DNA of 64,000 nt from Clostridiales bacterium (GTDB lineage: Bacteria > Bacillota > Clostridia > Christensenellales > Christensenellaceae). Below, one piece after another: positions 1 through 7,424 of the stretch. Location: assembly GCA_015056045.1 (NCBI GenBank), contig SVGZ01000003.1, positions 1 through 64,000 on the forward strand, written 5' to 3'. The position numbers were made by a program, and so were the translations under genes. How positions within the stretch are numbered: position 1 is the first letter of the stretch; each line of letters begins with the position of its first letter. The notes beneath the pieces are model-generated. The model did not search any database and was not told the DNA's origin. It saw only the letters and a list, made by a program, of their open reading frames with translations.

Positions 1-648
1 GCTTACGGCGTAACGATCCCCGGCGACGAGGAACACATGATCCTGATCGACACAGGTCTTGCGGAACCTGACCGCATGATGATCGAAAAGAACCGTGCTT
101 TCTGGGGTTTGGATAAGAGAAAGATCAGCCATGTTCTGCTGACGCATTCACATTTTGACCACAGCGGCAACGCACTTTATTATTACGAACAAGGCGCAAA
201 GATCGTCATGTCCGAAGCCGATGCCATTGCGGTTTCCAGCGGCAATTCACGCACGATCAATTATGCTTATGCGGAAAAATTCCCTGCCTGCCCTGTGGAT
301 ATCCGCGTGAAAGACGGCGAAGTTTTAGATATTTTTGGGCTCAAGATCCGCTGTTTTGCCGTTCCCGGTCATACGGAAGGTTCGATGTTTTTTGAAGTTG
401 AGCTTGACGGCAAGAACATTCTTTTCGCCGGTGACAGCGTACAATCCGAGATCAACTGCGAAGGTGCAAAGCTCTGCTGGACCGGTGCGGAAGATTATGA
501 CAAAGAGAAATATATTGCTTCGCTTGGGCGTGCGGCAAAGGCTCTCAGACCTGATATTCTCCTTGGCGGTCATTATCAGCCAGCATTACACGAAGGTTAT
601 CGTGTTTTATGCAATGCTTATGCGCTTGCGCTATCGACTTTGAGGTAA
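1..648 (+). CDS. MBL-fold metallo-hydrolase, 5' end outside window
   Basis: The frame is open to the first base, so the start lies upstream and 215 residues are seen. It carries the metal signature HSHFDH (visible residues 49-54), a VPGHTEG motif with a further histidine, an AGDS segment that supplies the bridging aspartate, and a late GGHYQP histidine. In the metallo-beta-lactamase fold these bind two metal ions and activate water. The family includes hydroxyacylglutathione hydrolases, lactonases and many uncharacterised hydrolases; the substrate cannot be told here. A strong hairpin terminator follows the stop, so this is the last gene of its transcript. The fold is clear, the function is open. 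Confidence 0.85.
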   Translation, partial: AYGVTIPGDEEHMILIDTGLAEPDRMMIEKNRAFWGLDKRKISHVLLTHSHFDHSGNALYYYEQGAKIVMSEADAIAVSSGNSRTINYAYAEKFPACPVDIRVKDGEVLDIFGLKIRCFAVPGHTEGSMFFEVELDGKNILFAGDSVQSEINCEGAKLCWTGAEDYDKEKYIASLGRAAKALRPDILLGGHYQPALHEGYRVLCNAYALALSTLR

Positions 649-655
649 AAGAAGA

Positions 656-677
656 CCCGACAATCGTCGGGTTTTTT
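656..677 (+). terminator. Intrinsic terminator
   Basis: CCCGAC and GTCGGG pair around an AATC loop and are followed by six T. It lies 8 bases after the stop of the metallo-hydrolase gene and between converging genes. Confidence 0.9.
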
Positions 678-690
678 GTATGGCAAAATG

Positions 691-1293
691 CTATTGTTTC
701 GTTTTATGCTGTTCTATGAAAGTTCGCATTCTCTTGATCGCTTCTTCATTCGGCAATAGGGTGATTTGTTCAAACTTTTCATTGAGCGTAAAATATCCCC
801 TTAGCAGAGAGCTGATCTTTGCATATTCTTCTTTTGCTTTTTTATAAGCCGTTTCAAAACAACTGTAGCCATAATTTTGGACAAGATATGGAAGACCCGG
901 AGTAGAAAGAATATACTCATAATCAATATAATCATGATTCTTTTCGAGATTATTGCAAAACCTCTTCATGATCGGTTCTAATTCTTCCTCCGAGGCATAT
1001 TGCGAAAAGCCGCGTATAAAGAATATTTTGATTGCGAGCCTTCTGGACCTTGCAATACGCTCTGCATAAAACGATTTCAGATCATATTTTTTTGAAGAAG
1101 GGTTCAACAAAAGAATTTCAAGATGGGTTAAATGGAACTCCCAAAAATGCTTTTTGGAACAAATGATTTCACACAAAAAATCGATATGTTCCTGTGTTAA
1201 TTCTGTCGTTTTGAGCTTGTTTAAGCTTTTTTTATATTCAGGATGCAAGCCACCATCCGAACACTTTTTATACCACTCTCGTAATTGTTCCAT
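691..1293 (-). CDS. Hypothetical protein, 200 aa, AT-rich
   Basis: I do not recognise this family. The product is soluble, rich in charged residues and mostly helix-forming by composition, with no signal peptide or membrane segment and no obvious catalytic motif. It starts MEQLREWYKK and ends in EQHKTKQ. The gene stands alone, faces the metallo-hydrolase gene, and looks clearly richer in A+T than its neighbours, which hints at recent acquisition. It lies next to a hairpin-rich, tRNA-associated region, a common place for accessory DNA. Small helical proteins of this kind are often immunity or accessory proteins, but nothing in the sequence proves that. Confidence 0.6.
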   Translation of the reverse strand: MEQLREWYKKCSDGGLHPEYKKSLNKLKTTELTQEHIDFLCEIICSKKHFWEFHLTHLEILLLNPSSKKYDLKSFYAERIARSRRLAIKIFFIRGFSQYASEEELEPIMKRFCNNLEKNHDYIDYEYILSTPGLPYLVQNYGYSCFETAYKKAKEEYAKISSLLRGYFTLNEKFEQITLLPNEEAIKRMRTFIEQHKTKQ

Positions 1294-1390
1294 ATAGATG
1301 CACCTTTTTACCTAAAGTAATATCATGAGTATATCAAGCATTTTTGCAGTTCTCAAGTTTCATGTATGGTTTCGCACTGTTTCTTTTCTA

Positions 1391-1727
1391 GTGAAATCAT
1401 TCGCTTTTCAGTTTCTTATGAAACTGATGCTCACGGTGAAATCCAAAACAAGTTTTGGATGAAATATTTTGCCATTCGGCAAAATGTGAAATTAAATCCA
1501 CCAACTCGCCGTAAGGCGAATTTCACATGCCTCAGGCATATTTCATATTGCGAAGCAATATTTCACCCACCTGTAAAGGTGGATTTAACTGAAAAAGACA
1601 GATTCTATTCAGAATCTGTCTTTTTCTGGCGGAGAAGGCGGGATAGTACATGCTTCGCATGTACAGGGCTCGACTGGGGCAGTCTTCGCCCCATCTCGCT
1701 AAAAAACAGCCGCACCGGGCTGTTTTT
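1391..1727. repeat. Hairpin array with GTGAAAT/ATTTCAC spacers
   Basis: A gene-free stretch with a run of short perfect hairpins. Stems are seen at 1409-1426, 1441-1460, 1466-1485, 1506-1519, 1527-1539, 1547-1559, 1567-1582, 1591-1624, 1646-1664, 1675-1692 and 1701-1727. Up to about 1566 most are separated by GTGAAAT or its complement ATTTCAC. AAATCCACC (1494-1502) can also pair with GGTGGATTT (1578-1586), giving an outer stem. The stems differ in sequence but keep their form, which suggests selection on structure. No protein frame is convincing. It may be a non-coding RNA or a small mobile element. Confidence 0.7.
1623..1644. repeat. Duplicate of the tRNA-Ser 3' end (attachment-like)
   Basis: These 22 bases are identical to 1812-1833, which cover the last 18 bases of the tRNA-Ser gene including its CCA and four bases beyond. 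The copies lie 189 bases apart in the same direction, and each is preceded by a terminator-like hairpin (1591-1624 and 1778-1814). Such a tRNA-end duplication is the mark left by tRNA-targeting integrases, or by loss of a tandem tRNA copy. No integrase gene is present. Confidence 0.7.
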
Positions 1728-1773
1728 CTATACGCTCGATGCCCACTTTGGGTTCAAATCCCTGCTTTTTCAC

Positions 1774-1814
1774 AAAAAAATACAGCAACCATACTTTGTA
1801 TGATTGCTGTATTT
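1774..1814 (-). terminator. Terminator of tRNA-Ser
   Basis: Read leftward, a 17-bp stem (1798-1814 with 1778-1794, one G-T pair) with a three-base loop is followed by a run of T, directly after the tRNA CCA end. Confidence 0.85.
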
Positions 1815-1815
1815 C

Positions 1816-1907
1816 TGGCGGAGAAGGCGGGATTTGAACCCGCGTGCCGCTTACCACGGCAACACGATTTCCAGTCGTGCTCGTTATGACCACTTCGATA
1901 CTTCTCC
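1816..1907 (-). tRNA. tRNA-Ser (GGA anticodon)
   Basis: On the minus strand the acceptor GGAGAAG (1907-1901) pairs with CTTCTCC, followed by G73 and an encoded CCA (1818-1816). The anticodon arm is CACGA-CTGGAAA-TCGTG with anticodon GGA. There is a long variable arm as expected for serine, and a T arm with GGGTTCAAATCCC. The 92-base length fits a class II tRNA with CCA. A consensus-like promoter lies about 49 bases upstream and a strong terminator directly downstream, so it is transcribed alone. It decodes UCC and UCU. Confidence 0.97.
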
Positions 1908-1955
1908 AGAGTCATATTCATGCACAAGGTCTATTACCTCGTGAACACAATGCAT

Positions 1956-1984
1956 ATTTTACTAAATGAAGCTCCGTTTGTCAA
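1956..1984 (-). promoter_or_regulatory. Promoter of tRNA-Ser
   Basis: Minus-strand TTGACA (1984-1979), 17-base spacer, TAAAAT (1961-1956), placed about 49 bases before the mature tRNA start. Confidence 0.75.
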
Positions 1985-1998
1985 CAGAAATTTTCAAA

Positions 1999-2139
1999 TT
2001 ATCTTTTATTTTTGCAATTCCTTTTGCAGGCGGCACAATCGCCTCCGCAGCTGCCCGTATTGCCTTTTGCGATCTGGACAACTGCGAAGGAAACGATGCC
2101 AATAAAAACTGCGATCAGAACGATCTCAAGAAGATTCAT
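1999..2139 (-). CDS. FeoB-associated Cys-rich membrane peptide
   Basis: A 46-residue peptide starting MNLLEIVLIAVF: one membrane helix (about residues 3-24) followed by a short tail with four cysteines in CGGDCAACKRNC. It lies one base after the feoB stop, so it is co-transcribed and probably translationally coupled. This fits the small FeoB-associated Cys-rich family found next to feoB in many Firmicutes; a role in handling ferrous iron or assisting FeoB is assumed but not proven. The longer frame that starts 45 bases upstream inside feoB lacks support. Confidence 0.85.
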   Translation of the reverse strand: MNLLEIVLIAVFIGIVSFAVVQIAKGNTGSCGGDCAACKRNCKNKR

Positions 2140-2140
2140 T

Positions 2141-4153
2141 TTATACTCCAATAAACAGGAGGACCTGATAGACGATAAAAGCAATTACCCAAGCCAAAGC
2201 GGTCTGATATACCATGAAGAAGAATGCCTTCAGCCTGCCTTTTGCAAGGCTCTGCTCCATGCGGCAGAACTCGGAATTGATCGCCGAATATGCCGCAACA
2301 CAGGGCATATACAGAAGAACAAAGACGAGGAATGCACCTGCGGAAGCAAGCGTAAAGAGCGAAGAAAGCGTTTCCCCGGGTCCAAGAAGAACTTCGATCG
2401 TACTGATGACAACTTCTTTTGCGGAAAGACCGGCAATAAGCGAAGAGCATGCTCTCCAATCGCCAAAGCCCAAAGGTGCAAAGACAGGCGCCAGAAGTTT
2501 GCCGAGACTTGCCAAAATGCTTTCGCCGTTATCCTTAATATAGTTGAGGCTGATGTCGAAGCTCTGCAGGAACCAGATCGCAACCGTTGCGACAAGGATG
2601 ATCGTAAATGCACGCCTGAGAAAGTCGCTTGCCTTATCCCAGATGTTGAGCGCAATACTCTTCCACGAAGGCATACGGTAAACCGGAAGCTCCATGACAA
2701 AGGGGATCGGATTTCCCGAGAAGGAAACCTTTTTCAAAACCAAAGCCGAAACGACAGCCATGAGAATGCCGAAAAGATAGAGCAATGTCATGACAAGACC
2801 GCCGTGATTTGGGAAAAATGCCGCTGTGAAAACCGCATAAATGGGCAGCTTTGCCGTACAGGACATAAAAGGCGTGAGCATGATCGTAAACCTGCGGTCA
2901 CGATCGGAAGCAAGCGTTCTTGTTGCCATAACAGCGGGAACCGTGCAGCCGAAACCGATCAGCATCGGCACGATCGATTTGCCCGAAAGACCGAGCTTCC
3001 TCAGAGGTTTATCCATCATAAAGGCAACGCGTGCCATATAGCCGCTGTCTTCGAGCAAAGAAAGGAAGAAGAACAGCATGAGGACGATCGGCATGAAGGA
3101 AAGAACACTGCCGACACCTGCCAATACGCCGTCAACGGCAAGGGATGTAAACCAATCGCTGATGTTGTTTGCCGCAAACCAATCGCCGATGGCTGCAATA
3201 CCGGCATCAATAATACCGGAAAAACCATCGGAAAGCCATGTGCCGATCTCTCCGAAGGTGATGAAGAAAATCGCGATCATAACGCAGAAGAAGATCGGGA
3301 TGCCTGTATATTTGCCCGTCAGGATCTTATCGACCTTTTCGGAAAGCATGGAAGCCTTCGATTTTTCGGGTTTTTTCACGGTTTTTGCGCAAATTTCCTC
3401 GATGAAGGAATAGCGCATATCGGCAAGTGCAGCTTCTCTGTCTGTGCCTGCGTGCGTTTCCATATCGGAGACGATGTGTTCGACGATATCGATATCCGCT
3501 TCGGAAAGCTCAAGAATTTCAGCGATCTCGGGATTGCCTTCAACAAGACCCGTTGCGGCAAAACGCAGCGTAAAGCTCGTATGCTTGACCTGTTCACTGA
3601 TCAGGTGGACGATCGCATGGATCGCATCATGCACAGGGCCACGGCAGAAATCGAGTTTCGGCAAAATATGGTTCTTTGCGGTTTTTGAAACGGCGAGCAT
3701 CAGCTCATCGACGCCTTCATTTTTGACGGCAGAGATCGGCACAACGGGAATGCCCAGTTCTTCGGCCAAAAGCTCTACCTGAACGGTTCCGCCGTTTTCG
3801 CGGACTTCATCCATCATATTGAGCGCGATAACAACCGGCACACCAAGCTCGACAAGCTGCAGGGTCAGGTAAAGATTGCGCTCAATATTCGTCGCATCGA
3901 CAACGTCAACAACGACGTCCGGTTTTTCTTTTAAAATATAATCGCGGCTGACGACTTCTTCGGGCGTATAGGGCGAAAAGGAATAGATACCCGGAAGGTC
4001 GATGATCTCAATGTCTTTATTCTGGCGGTACTGCCCTACTTTATGCTCAACGGTAACGCCGGGGAAATTCCCGACATGCTGATTGCTGCCCGTGAGCTGG
4101 TTGAAAAGGGTCGTTTTACCGCAATTCTGATTTCCGACTAATGCAATTTTCAT
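2141..4153 (-). CDS. feoB: Ferrous iron transporter FeoB
   Basis: The main Fe(II) uptake permease, in the cytoplasmic membrane. The 670-residue product starts with a G domain: P loop GNQNCGKT (7-14), switch II DLPG (52-55) and NMMD (112-115) for guanine recognition. A helical GDI-like region follows to about residue 270. The remainder holds membrane helices with two inverted gate regions, including a GFGCTVPA segment whose cysteine is typical of the iron path. Length is usual for Clostridia. It follows feoA by one base and precedes the Cys-rich peptide by one base, giving a feoA-feoB-peptide operon. A leftward promoter with a nearby palindrome suggests metal-dependent repression. Confidence 0.97.
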   Translation of the reverse strand: MKIALVGNQNCGKTTLFNQLTGSNQHVGNFPGVTVEHKVGQYRQNKDIEIIDLPGIYSFSPYTPEEVVSRDYILKEKPDVVVDVVDATNIERNLYLTLQLVELGVPVVIALNMMDEVRENGGTVQVELLAEELGIPVVPISAVKNEGVDELMLAVSKTAKNHILPKLDFCRGPVHDAIHAIVHLISEQVKHTSFTLRFAATGLVEGNPEIAEILELSEADIDIVEHIVSDMETHAGTDREAALADMRYSFIEEICAKTVKKPEKSKASMLSEKVDKILTGKYTGIPIFFCVMIAIFFITFGEIGTWLSDGFSGIIDAGIAAIGDWFAANNISDWFTSLAVDGVLAGVGSVLSFMPIVLMLFFFLSLLEDSGYMARVAFMMDKPLRKLGLSGKSIVPMLIGFGCTVPAVMATRTLASDRDRRFTIMLTPFMSCTAKLPIYAVFTAAFFPNHGGLVMTLLYLFGILMAVVSALVLKKVSFSGNPIPFVMELPVYRMPSWKSIALNIWDKASDFLRRAFTIILVATVAIWFLQSFDISLNYIKDNGESILASLGKLLAPVFAPLGFGDWRACSSLIAGLSAKEVVISTIEVLLGPGETLSSLFTLASAGAFLVFVLLYMPCVAAYSAINSEFCRMEQSLAKGRLKAFFFMVYQTALAWVIAFIVYQVLLFIGV

Positions 4154-4154
4154 C

Positions 4155-4376
4155 TTATTCCACTACCTCGATGCGTTCTGCTTCATCCTTGCGGATCGTC
4201 AGCTTATAACCGCGCAGAAAGAGCTCGATCGGGTCTCCCATCGGCGCTAATTTGATGACCTCGACTTTTGTACGCGGCGTAAGGCCCATATCAAGAAGTC
4301 TGCGGCGAAGGATCCCTTCCCCATTTACCTGAACAACGGTCACTTTCCCGCCAACTTTTACTTCGCTTAAATTCAT
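4155..4376 (-). CDS. feoA: FeoA, SH3-like iron transport protein
   Basis: A 73-residue cytoplasmic protein with the FeoA SH3-like fold, including the RRRLLDMGLTPRTKVEV core typical of the family. It is thought to bind FeoB and support its activity. The start MNLSEVKVG is chosen because GGAGG sits 5 bases upstream; a start nine codons earlier has no ribosome site. It is the first gene of the feo operon, one base before feoB. Confidence 0.95.
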   Translation of the reverse strand: MNLSEVKVGGKVTVVQVNGEGILRRRLLDMGLTPRTKVEVIKLAPMGDPIELFLRGYKLTIRKDEAERIEVVE

Positions 4377-4407
4377 GCTTCCTCCAGATCCGTTGCGGAT
4401 CACTTGC

Positions 4408-4425
4408 AGTTAAGATTCTTTAACT
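4408..4425. promoter_or_regulatory. Palindrome downstream of feo promoter, candidate metal operator
   Basis: AGTTAA-GATTCT-TTAACT is an inverted repeat with perfect 6-bp arms. It lies just downstream of the leftward -10 box, near the transcript start, where a repressor would block feoAB. Iron control by a Fur- or DtxR-type protein is an inference. Confidence 0.5.
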
Positions 4426-4431
4426 ACCCTT

Positions 4432-4460
4432 ATTATCCTTCCGCAGAGCCGCTTTGTCAA
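4432..4460 (-). promoter_or_regulatory. Promoter of feo operon
   Basis: Minus-strand TTGACA (4460-4455), 17-base spacer, GATAAT (4437-4432), 56 bases before the feoA start. Confidence 0.75.
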
Positions 4461-4524
4461 GATAAAAGCATTTCCGTTGTTCTCTTTGTGCATACGGAAA
4501 TATGTTTAAAAATGTTCAAAACCC

Positions 4525-4553
4525 TTGTATGAAAACATTTATTTCATTATAAT
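4525..4553 (+). promoter_or_regulatory. Promoter of aldo/keto reductase gene
   Basis: TTGTAT (4525-4530), 17-base spacer, perfect TATAAT (4548-4553). It lies 58 bases before the chosen start, which argues against the longer reading frame that begins inside it. Confidence 0.8.
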
Positions 4554-4611
4554 GGAATTATCGGAAAACAAAATACAACCGATCGATCAATCAAGTAACA
4601 GGAGCTTCACA

Positions 4612-5547
4612 ATGAAAAAGATCGCAATTGCAAATGGTGTTGAAATCTCTGCATTAGCACTCGGCGCTTGCCGTGCATCGCATGAGGATACGAAAGTTAT
4701 CATGAAGAAATATATGGAAGCAGGCGGCAACGTCTTTGACTCCGCAAGAGCCTATTTTGACGGTGAATATGACACCTTCCTTGGCGAATGCCTCCGCGAA
4801 TTCGGCGTACGCGATAAGGTCAACGTATGCATGAAAGGCTGTATGCCGGCTTCGGATGATGCTATGCACATCTCCAGACTGACCAAACAGGACATCAAGG
4901 GTGACCTTGAAAAGAGCCTTATGAAAGCCAAGCTCGACTATGCGGATATGTACCTCCTCCACAGAGATGATGTCAAAATCCCCGTTTCGGAGATCATGCC
5001 TGCTTTGGATGAACTCGTTAAAGAAGGCAAAACAAGGGTTGTCGGCGTTTCCAACTGGACAGGCGCAAGAATCGAACAGGCTAACCGCTTTGCCAAAGAA
5101 AACGGCCTCGAACCGCTTTCTCTCTGCCAGATGCACTATTCCTTGGCCGAAACGACAGCAGCCGCTACAGGCGACATCACACACGTTCCGATGAGCGATG
5201 TTGAATACCGCTGGCACACAGACAACGATTTCCCGATCATGGCATTTGCTTCCCAGGGCAAGGGCTTCTTCGGCAAATTTGAACAGGGTCTTGAACAGAA
5301 TCCTTTCGTTTATAAGTACTATGGCTACTTCCCGGAAAACTGGAAGCGCGCTGAAAGAGCGGTTGAGCTTGCAAAGAAATACAACACAAACGCTTCGGCG
5401 ATCGTCCTCGCATACGTTACACAGGGCAAGATCCGTGCGAGCGCACTGATGGGCTTCTCTTCCGTTGAGCAGTATGAAAAGAGCATCGACGTCCTCCGCA
5501 TCAACCTCACACCCGAAGAGATCAGCTACCTCGAAAAAGGCGAATAA
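4612..5547 (+). CDS. Aldo/keto reductase
   Basis: A 311-residue TIM-barrel NAD(P)H-dependent oxidoreductase of the AKR superfamily, cytoplasmic. The catalytic tetrad can be placed as Asp43 and Tyr48 (in FDSARAYFD), Lys75 (VCMKG) and His117 (LLHRDD). The VVGVSNW strand and the C-terminal SSVEQ-type coenzyme-binding segment are also present. The start MKKIAIANG is preceded by AGGAG. Substrate is unknown; the small size and the motifs are close to general sugar and aldehyde reductases. It has its own promoter and terminator and is divergent from feo. Confidence 0.93.
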   Translation: MKKIAIANGVEISALALGACRASHEDTKVIMKKYMEAGGNVFDSARAYFDGEYDTFLGECLREFGVRDKVNVCMKGCMPASDDAMHISRLTKQDIKGDLEKSLMKAKLDYADMYLLHRDDVKIPVSEIMPALDELVKEGKTRVVGVSNWTGARIEQANRFAKENGLEPLSLCQMHYSLAETTAAATGDITHVPMSDVEYRWHTDNDFPIMAFASQGKGFFGKFEQGLEQNPFVYKYYGYFPENWKRAERAVELAKKYNTNASAIVLAYVTQGKIRASALMGFSSVEQYEKSIDVLRINLTPEEISYLEKGE

Positions 5548-5560
5548 GAAAAACAACATT

Positions 5561-5590
5561 GACCTGCTTGCAAAAAAGCGGGTCTTTTTT
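5561..5590 (+). terminator. Intrinsic terminator
   Basis: GACCTGCTT and AAGCGGGTC pair around a short loop, then seven T. It ends the aldo/keto reductase transcript. Confidence 0.88.
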
Positions 5591-5631
5591 TATGCTTTGT
5601 GTTATACTGAAATAAAAAAAGAGGTTTCACA

Positions 5632-6183
5632 ATGAATATACTTGTATGCGGACATATCGATCACGGCAAGACATGGACGATCTATGCGCTGATGAAGACG
5701 CTTGAACGCCGTTTCGGCATCAAAAATGAATATACAGAAAACGCCATGACGGAAGACCCTGATTATACCATCAACAAAGATCCTTTCCATTATGTTTTCC
5801 ATTTTGACGGGAATCGCTATCATTTCTTTGACTTTTTTGATATTGATGAATACGAAGCTTTCCTCCACGATGAAAACAGCGAAGTGGATGCGGCATTGCT
5901 TGTTTGCGCTGCGACGGACGGCCCTTTAAGACAGACATATGAAACGGTTCCGCTTCTCCGCGAAAAAGGGATCGAAAAGCTTGCGGTTTATCTGAACAAA
6001 ACAGACCTCATTGACGATGAAGACCTTATCGATTTTGTCAAAATGGATATTGACGATCTTCTGGAAGAAAACGGCTATTCCGATGTCCCCTATTTCTACG
6101 GTGCATCGAAATATGCCTGCTATTTCGGCGGCGAAAAATATGAAGAAGTACTGCTTGAAATGTTCCGCAGCTTTGCTGAATAA
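5632..6183 (+). CDS. Degenerate EF-Tu-like G-domain protein A
   Basis: A 183-residue protein that is only the G domain of a translation-factor GTPase; EF-Tu domains 2 and 3 are absent. P loop GHIDHGKT (7-14) and guanine motif NKTD (122-125) are intact, and LVCAATDGPLRQT is almost EF-Tu. The switch II motif DCPGH of EF-Tu is replaced by DFFDI (67-71): both the DxxG glycine and the catalytic histidine are lost. It should bind nucleotide but hydrolyse poorly, if at all. It is the first of three genes and its paralogue starts 12 bases downstream. I infer a regulatory, not a translational, role. Confidence 0.85.
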   Translation: MNILVCGHIDHGKTWTIYALMKTLERRFGIKNEYTENAMTEDPDYTINKDPFHYVFHFDGNRYHFFDFFDIDEYEAFLHDENSEVDAALLVCAATDGPLRQTYETVPLLREKGIEKLAVYLNKTDLIDDEDLIDFVKMDIDDLLEENGYSDVPYFYGASKYACYFGGEKYEEVLLEMFRSFAE

Positions 6184-6195
6184 GAAAGGTGTTTT

Positions 6196-6819
6196 ATGAA
6201 GAAAATTTTGGTTTGCGGTCATGTTGACCACGGCAAGACGACACTTATCCGGGCGATGAATGCCTATTTTAAAGAATACTATAATCTTGAAACAGAAGAA
6301 AATGAAGGCGGCAGTTTACGAATGGTCGGCCGTATGCACTCTGTTTTCAGCCTTGGCGGCACGGATTATGACTTTTTCGATCTGCCCGGTGAAGCGGATT
6401 ATGAAGATTTTTTTGAAAATCCGGATAACCATGTTGATGCGGCAGTGCTTGTCTGCGCAGCATGCGACGGTGCATTGCCCGGAACGATCGCTGCCATGAA
6501 ACGTCTTGCGAAAAAAGGCGTCAGCAAAATCGTCGTGTACCTGAGCAAGATAGATATTGCGGATGATGAAGATCTCATTATGTTTATGGAAGAAGACCTC
6601 CGCGAACTCCTCGAACAGAACGGCTTTGGCGGCAATGTTAGCGTGATCAAGGGAAAAGTACAGGGGCTTCTCGATGCATTATTCCCGGAAGAACCGGCAA
6701 GATGGCGCATCATCTTTAACAATGAAACCGCACCGCAGCCGATCAAAGACCGCAATGTGCTGAATCCATTGGCTGCGCCGATCGTTAAACTCATTCAGGC
6801 TGTTGACGGGCTATTCTGA
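6196..6819 (+). CDS. Degenerate EF-Tu-like G-domain protein B
   Basis: A 207-residue paralogue of the preceding gene, again an EF-Tu-type G domain alone. P loop GHVDHGKT (8-15) and switch II DLPG (62-65) are kept, but the EF-Tu catalytic histidine is glutamate (Glu66) and the guanine motif NKxD has become SKID (117-120). Lesions are therefore complementary to protein A, which keeps NKTD but lost DxxG. A tail of about 45 residues, rich in proline and asparagine, follows the G domain. AAAGG precedes the start. Its stop overlaps the next start (TGATG), so translation is coupled. Confidence 0.85.
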   Translation: MKKILVCGHVDHGKTTLIRAMNAYFKEYYNLETEENEGGSLRMVGRMHSVFSLGGTDYDFFDLPGEADYEDFFENPDNHVDAAVLVCAACDGALPGTIAAMKRLAKKGVSKIVVYLSKIDIADDEDLIMFMEEDLRELLEQNGFGGNVSVIKGKVQGLLDALFPEEPARWRIIFNNETAPQPIKDRNVLNPLAAPIVKLIQAVDGLF

Positions 6820-7346
6820 TGTACCCTGCGCATGAGATCGCCTGCTTAAAAATACTGCTGATTCTGGGATACCCCGAGCCACTCGATCAATGGCTTGATG
6901 AAAGACTGCAGGCTGAAAATCCACTTTCAGAGCTTGTCCTTTCGCTCTCTTTCTGCAGAAGCAACAGTAAAAAATCTCTTTCTGCACTGAACGAATATCT
7001 TTCGGATAAGGAGATCGATGAAGAAAAACTTGCCGCAAAATTCCGCAATCTGATCCTTGCCGCTTATGAAAAAGACGAGGAAAAACTCGAAGAACTGCTG
7101 AATTTCATGTATGCCGTGAGCATCCATGTACCGACACCGCACAAGGCCTGTTGGTCTGCATTCGGCTATCTCGGTGAATATTACGAAGAGATCAGGACAG
7201 GCTACTGGCAATATTCACTGAGCGATTTCAAAAAGGCTTTTCGGCAATGGCTCATCAGCGGCGAAGACTTTTCTATAGCACCGCTCACGAAAAAGCCATC
7301 GTTCCTGCAAAAGCTTTTCCACAAAATCTTCGGAAAAAGGAAATAA
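6819..7346 (+). CDS. Unknown partner of the EF-Tu-like pair, 175 aa
   Basis: I do not recognise the family. The product is soluble, helix-rich and acidic in the middle, with a basic tail (KLFHKIFGKRK) that could touch membrane or nucleic acid. There is no signal peptide and no clear catalytic motif. Its start overlaps the stop of G-domain protein B by one base, so the two are made together. That coupling suggests that it is a binding partner, effector or exchange factor of the two G domains. It is the last gene of the operon; no good terminator hairpin was seen after it. Confidence 0.75.
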   Translation: MYPAHEIACLKILLILGYPEPLDQWLDERLQAENPLSELVLSLSFCRSNSKKSLSALNEYLSDKEIDEEKLAAKFRNLILAAYEKDEEKLEELLNFMYAVSIHVPTPHKACWSAFGYLGEYYEEIRTGYWQYSLSDFKKAFRQWLISGEDFSIAPLTKKPSFLQKLFHKIFGKRK

Positions 7347-7350
7347 CGGC

Positions 7351-7379
7351 TTTTTTTCATACAGCTGTTATGCTATAAT
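7351..7379 (+). promoter_or_regulatory. Probable promoter of propeller gene
   Basis: Perfect TATAAT at 7374-7379 with only a T-run at the -35 position, 46 bases before the start. Confidence 0.45.
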
Positions 7380-7424
7380 ACTTAATACTTCAATGCATCA
7401 AATAAGAAAGGATCGCATTTATCC

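Noticed and set aside
1675-1770. Second tRNA gene next to tRNA-Ser
   Set aside because: GGGTTCAAATCCC at 1750-1762 looks like a T arm, but no acceptor stem or anticodon arm can be formed around it.
2012-3688. Long open frame antisense to feoB
   Set aside because: It mirrors a certain feoB gene, its protein is rich in Arg, Cys and His with no domain, and no ribosome site precedes it.
5632-6819. Split or frameshifted EF-Tu gene
   Set aside because: Each frame has its own P loop and start, so these are two paralogues and not two parts of one gene.
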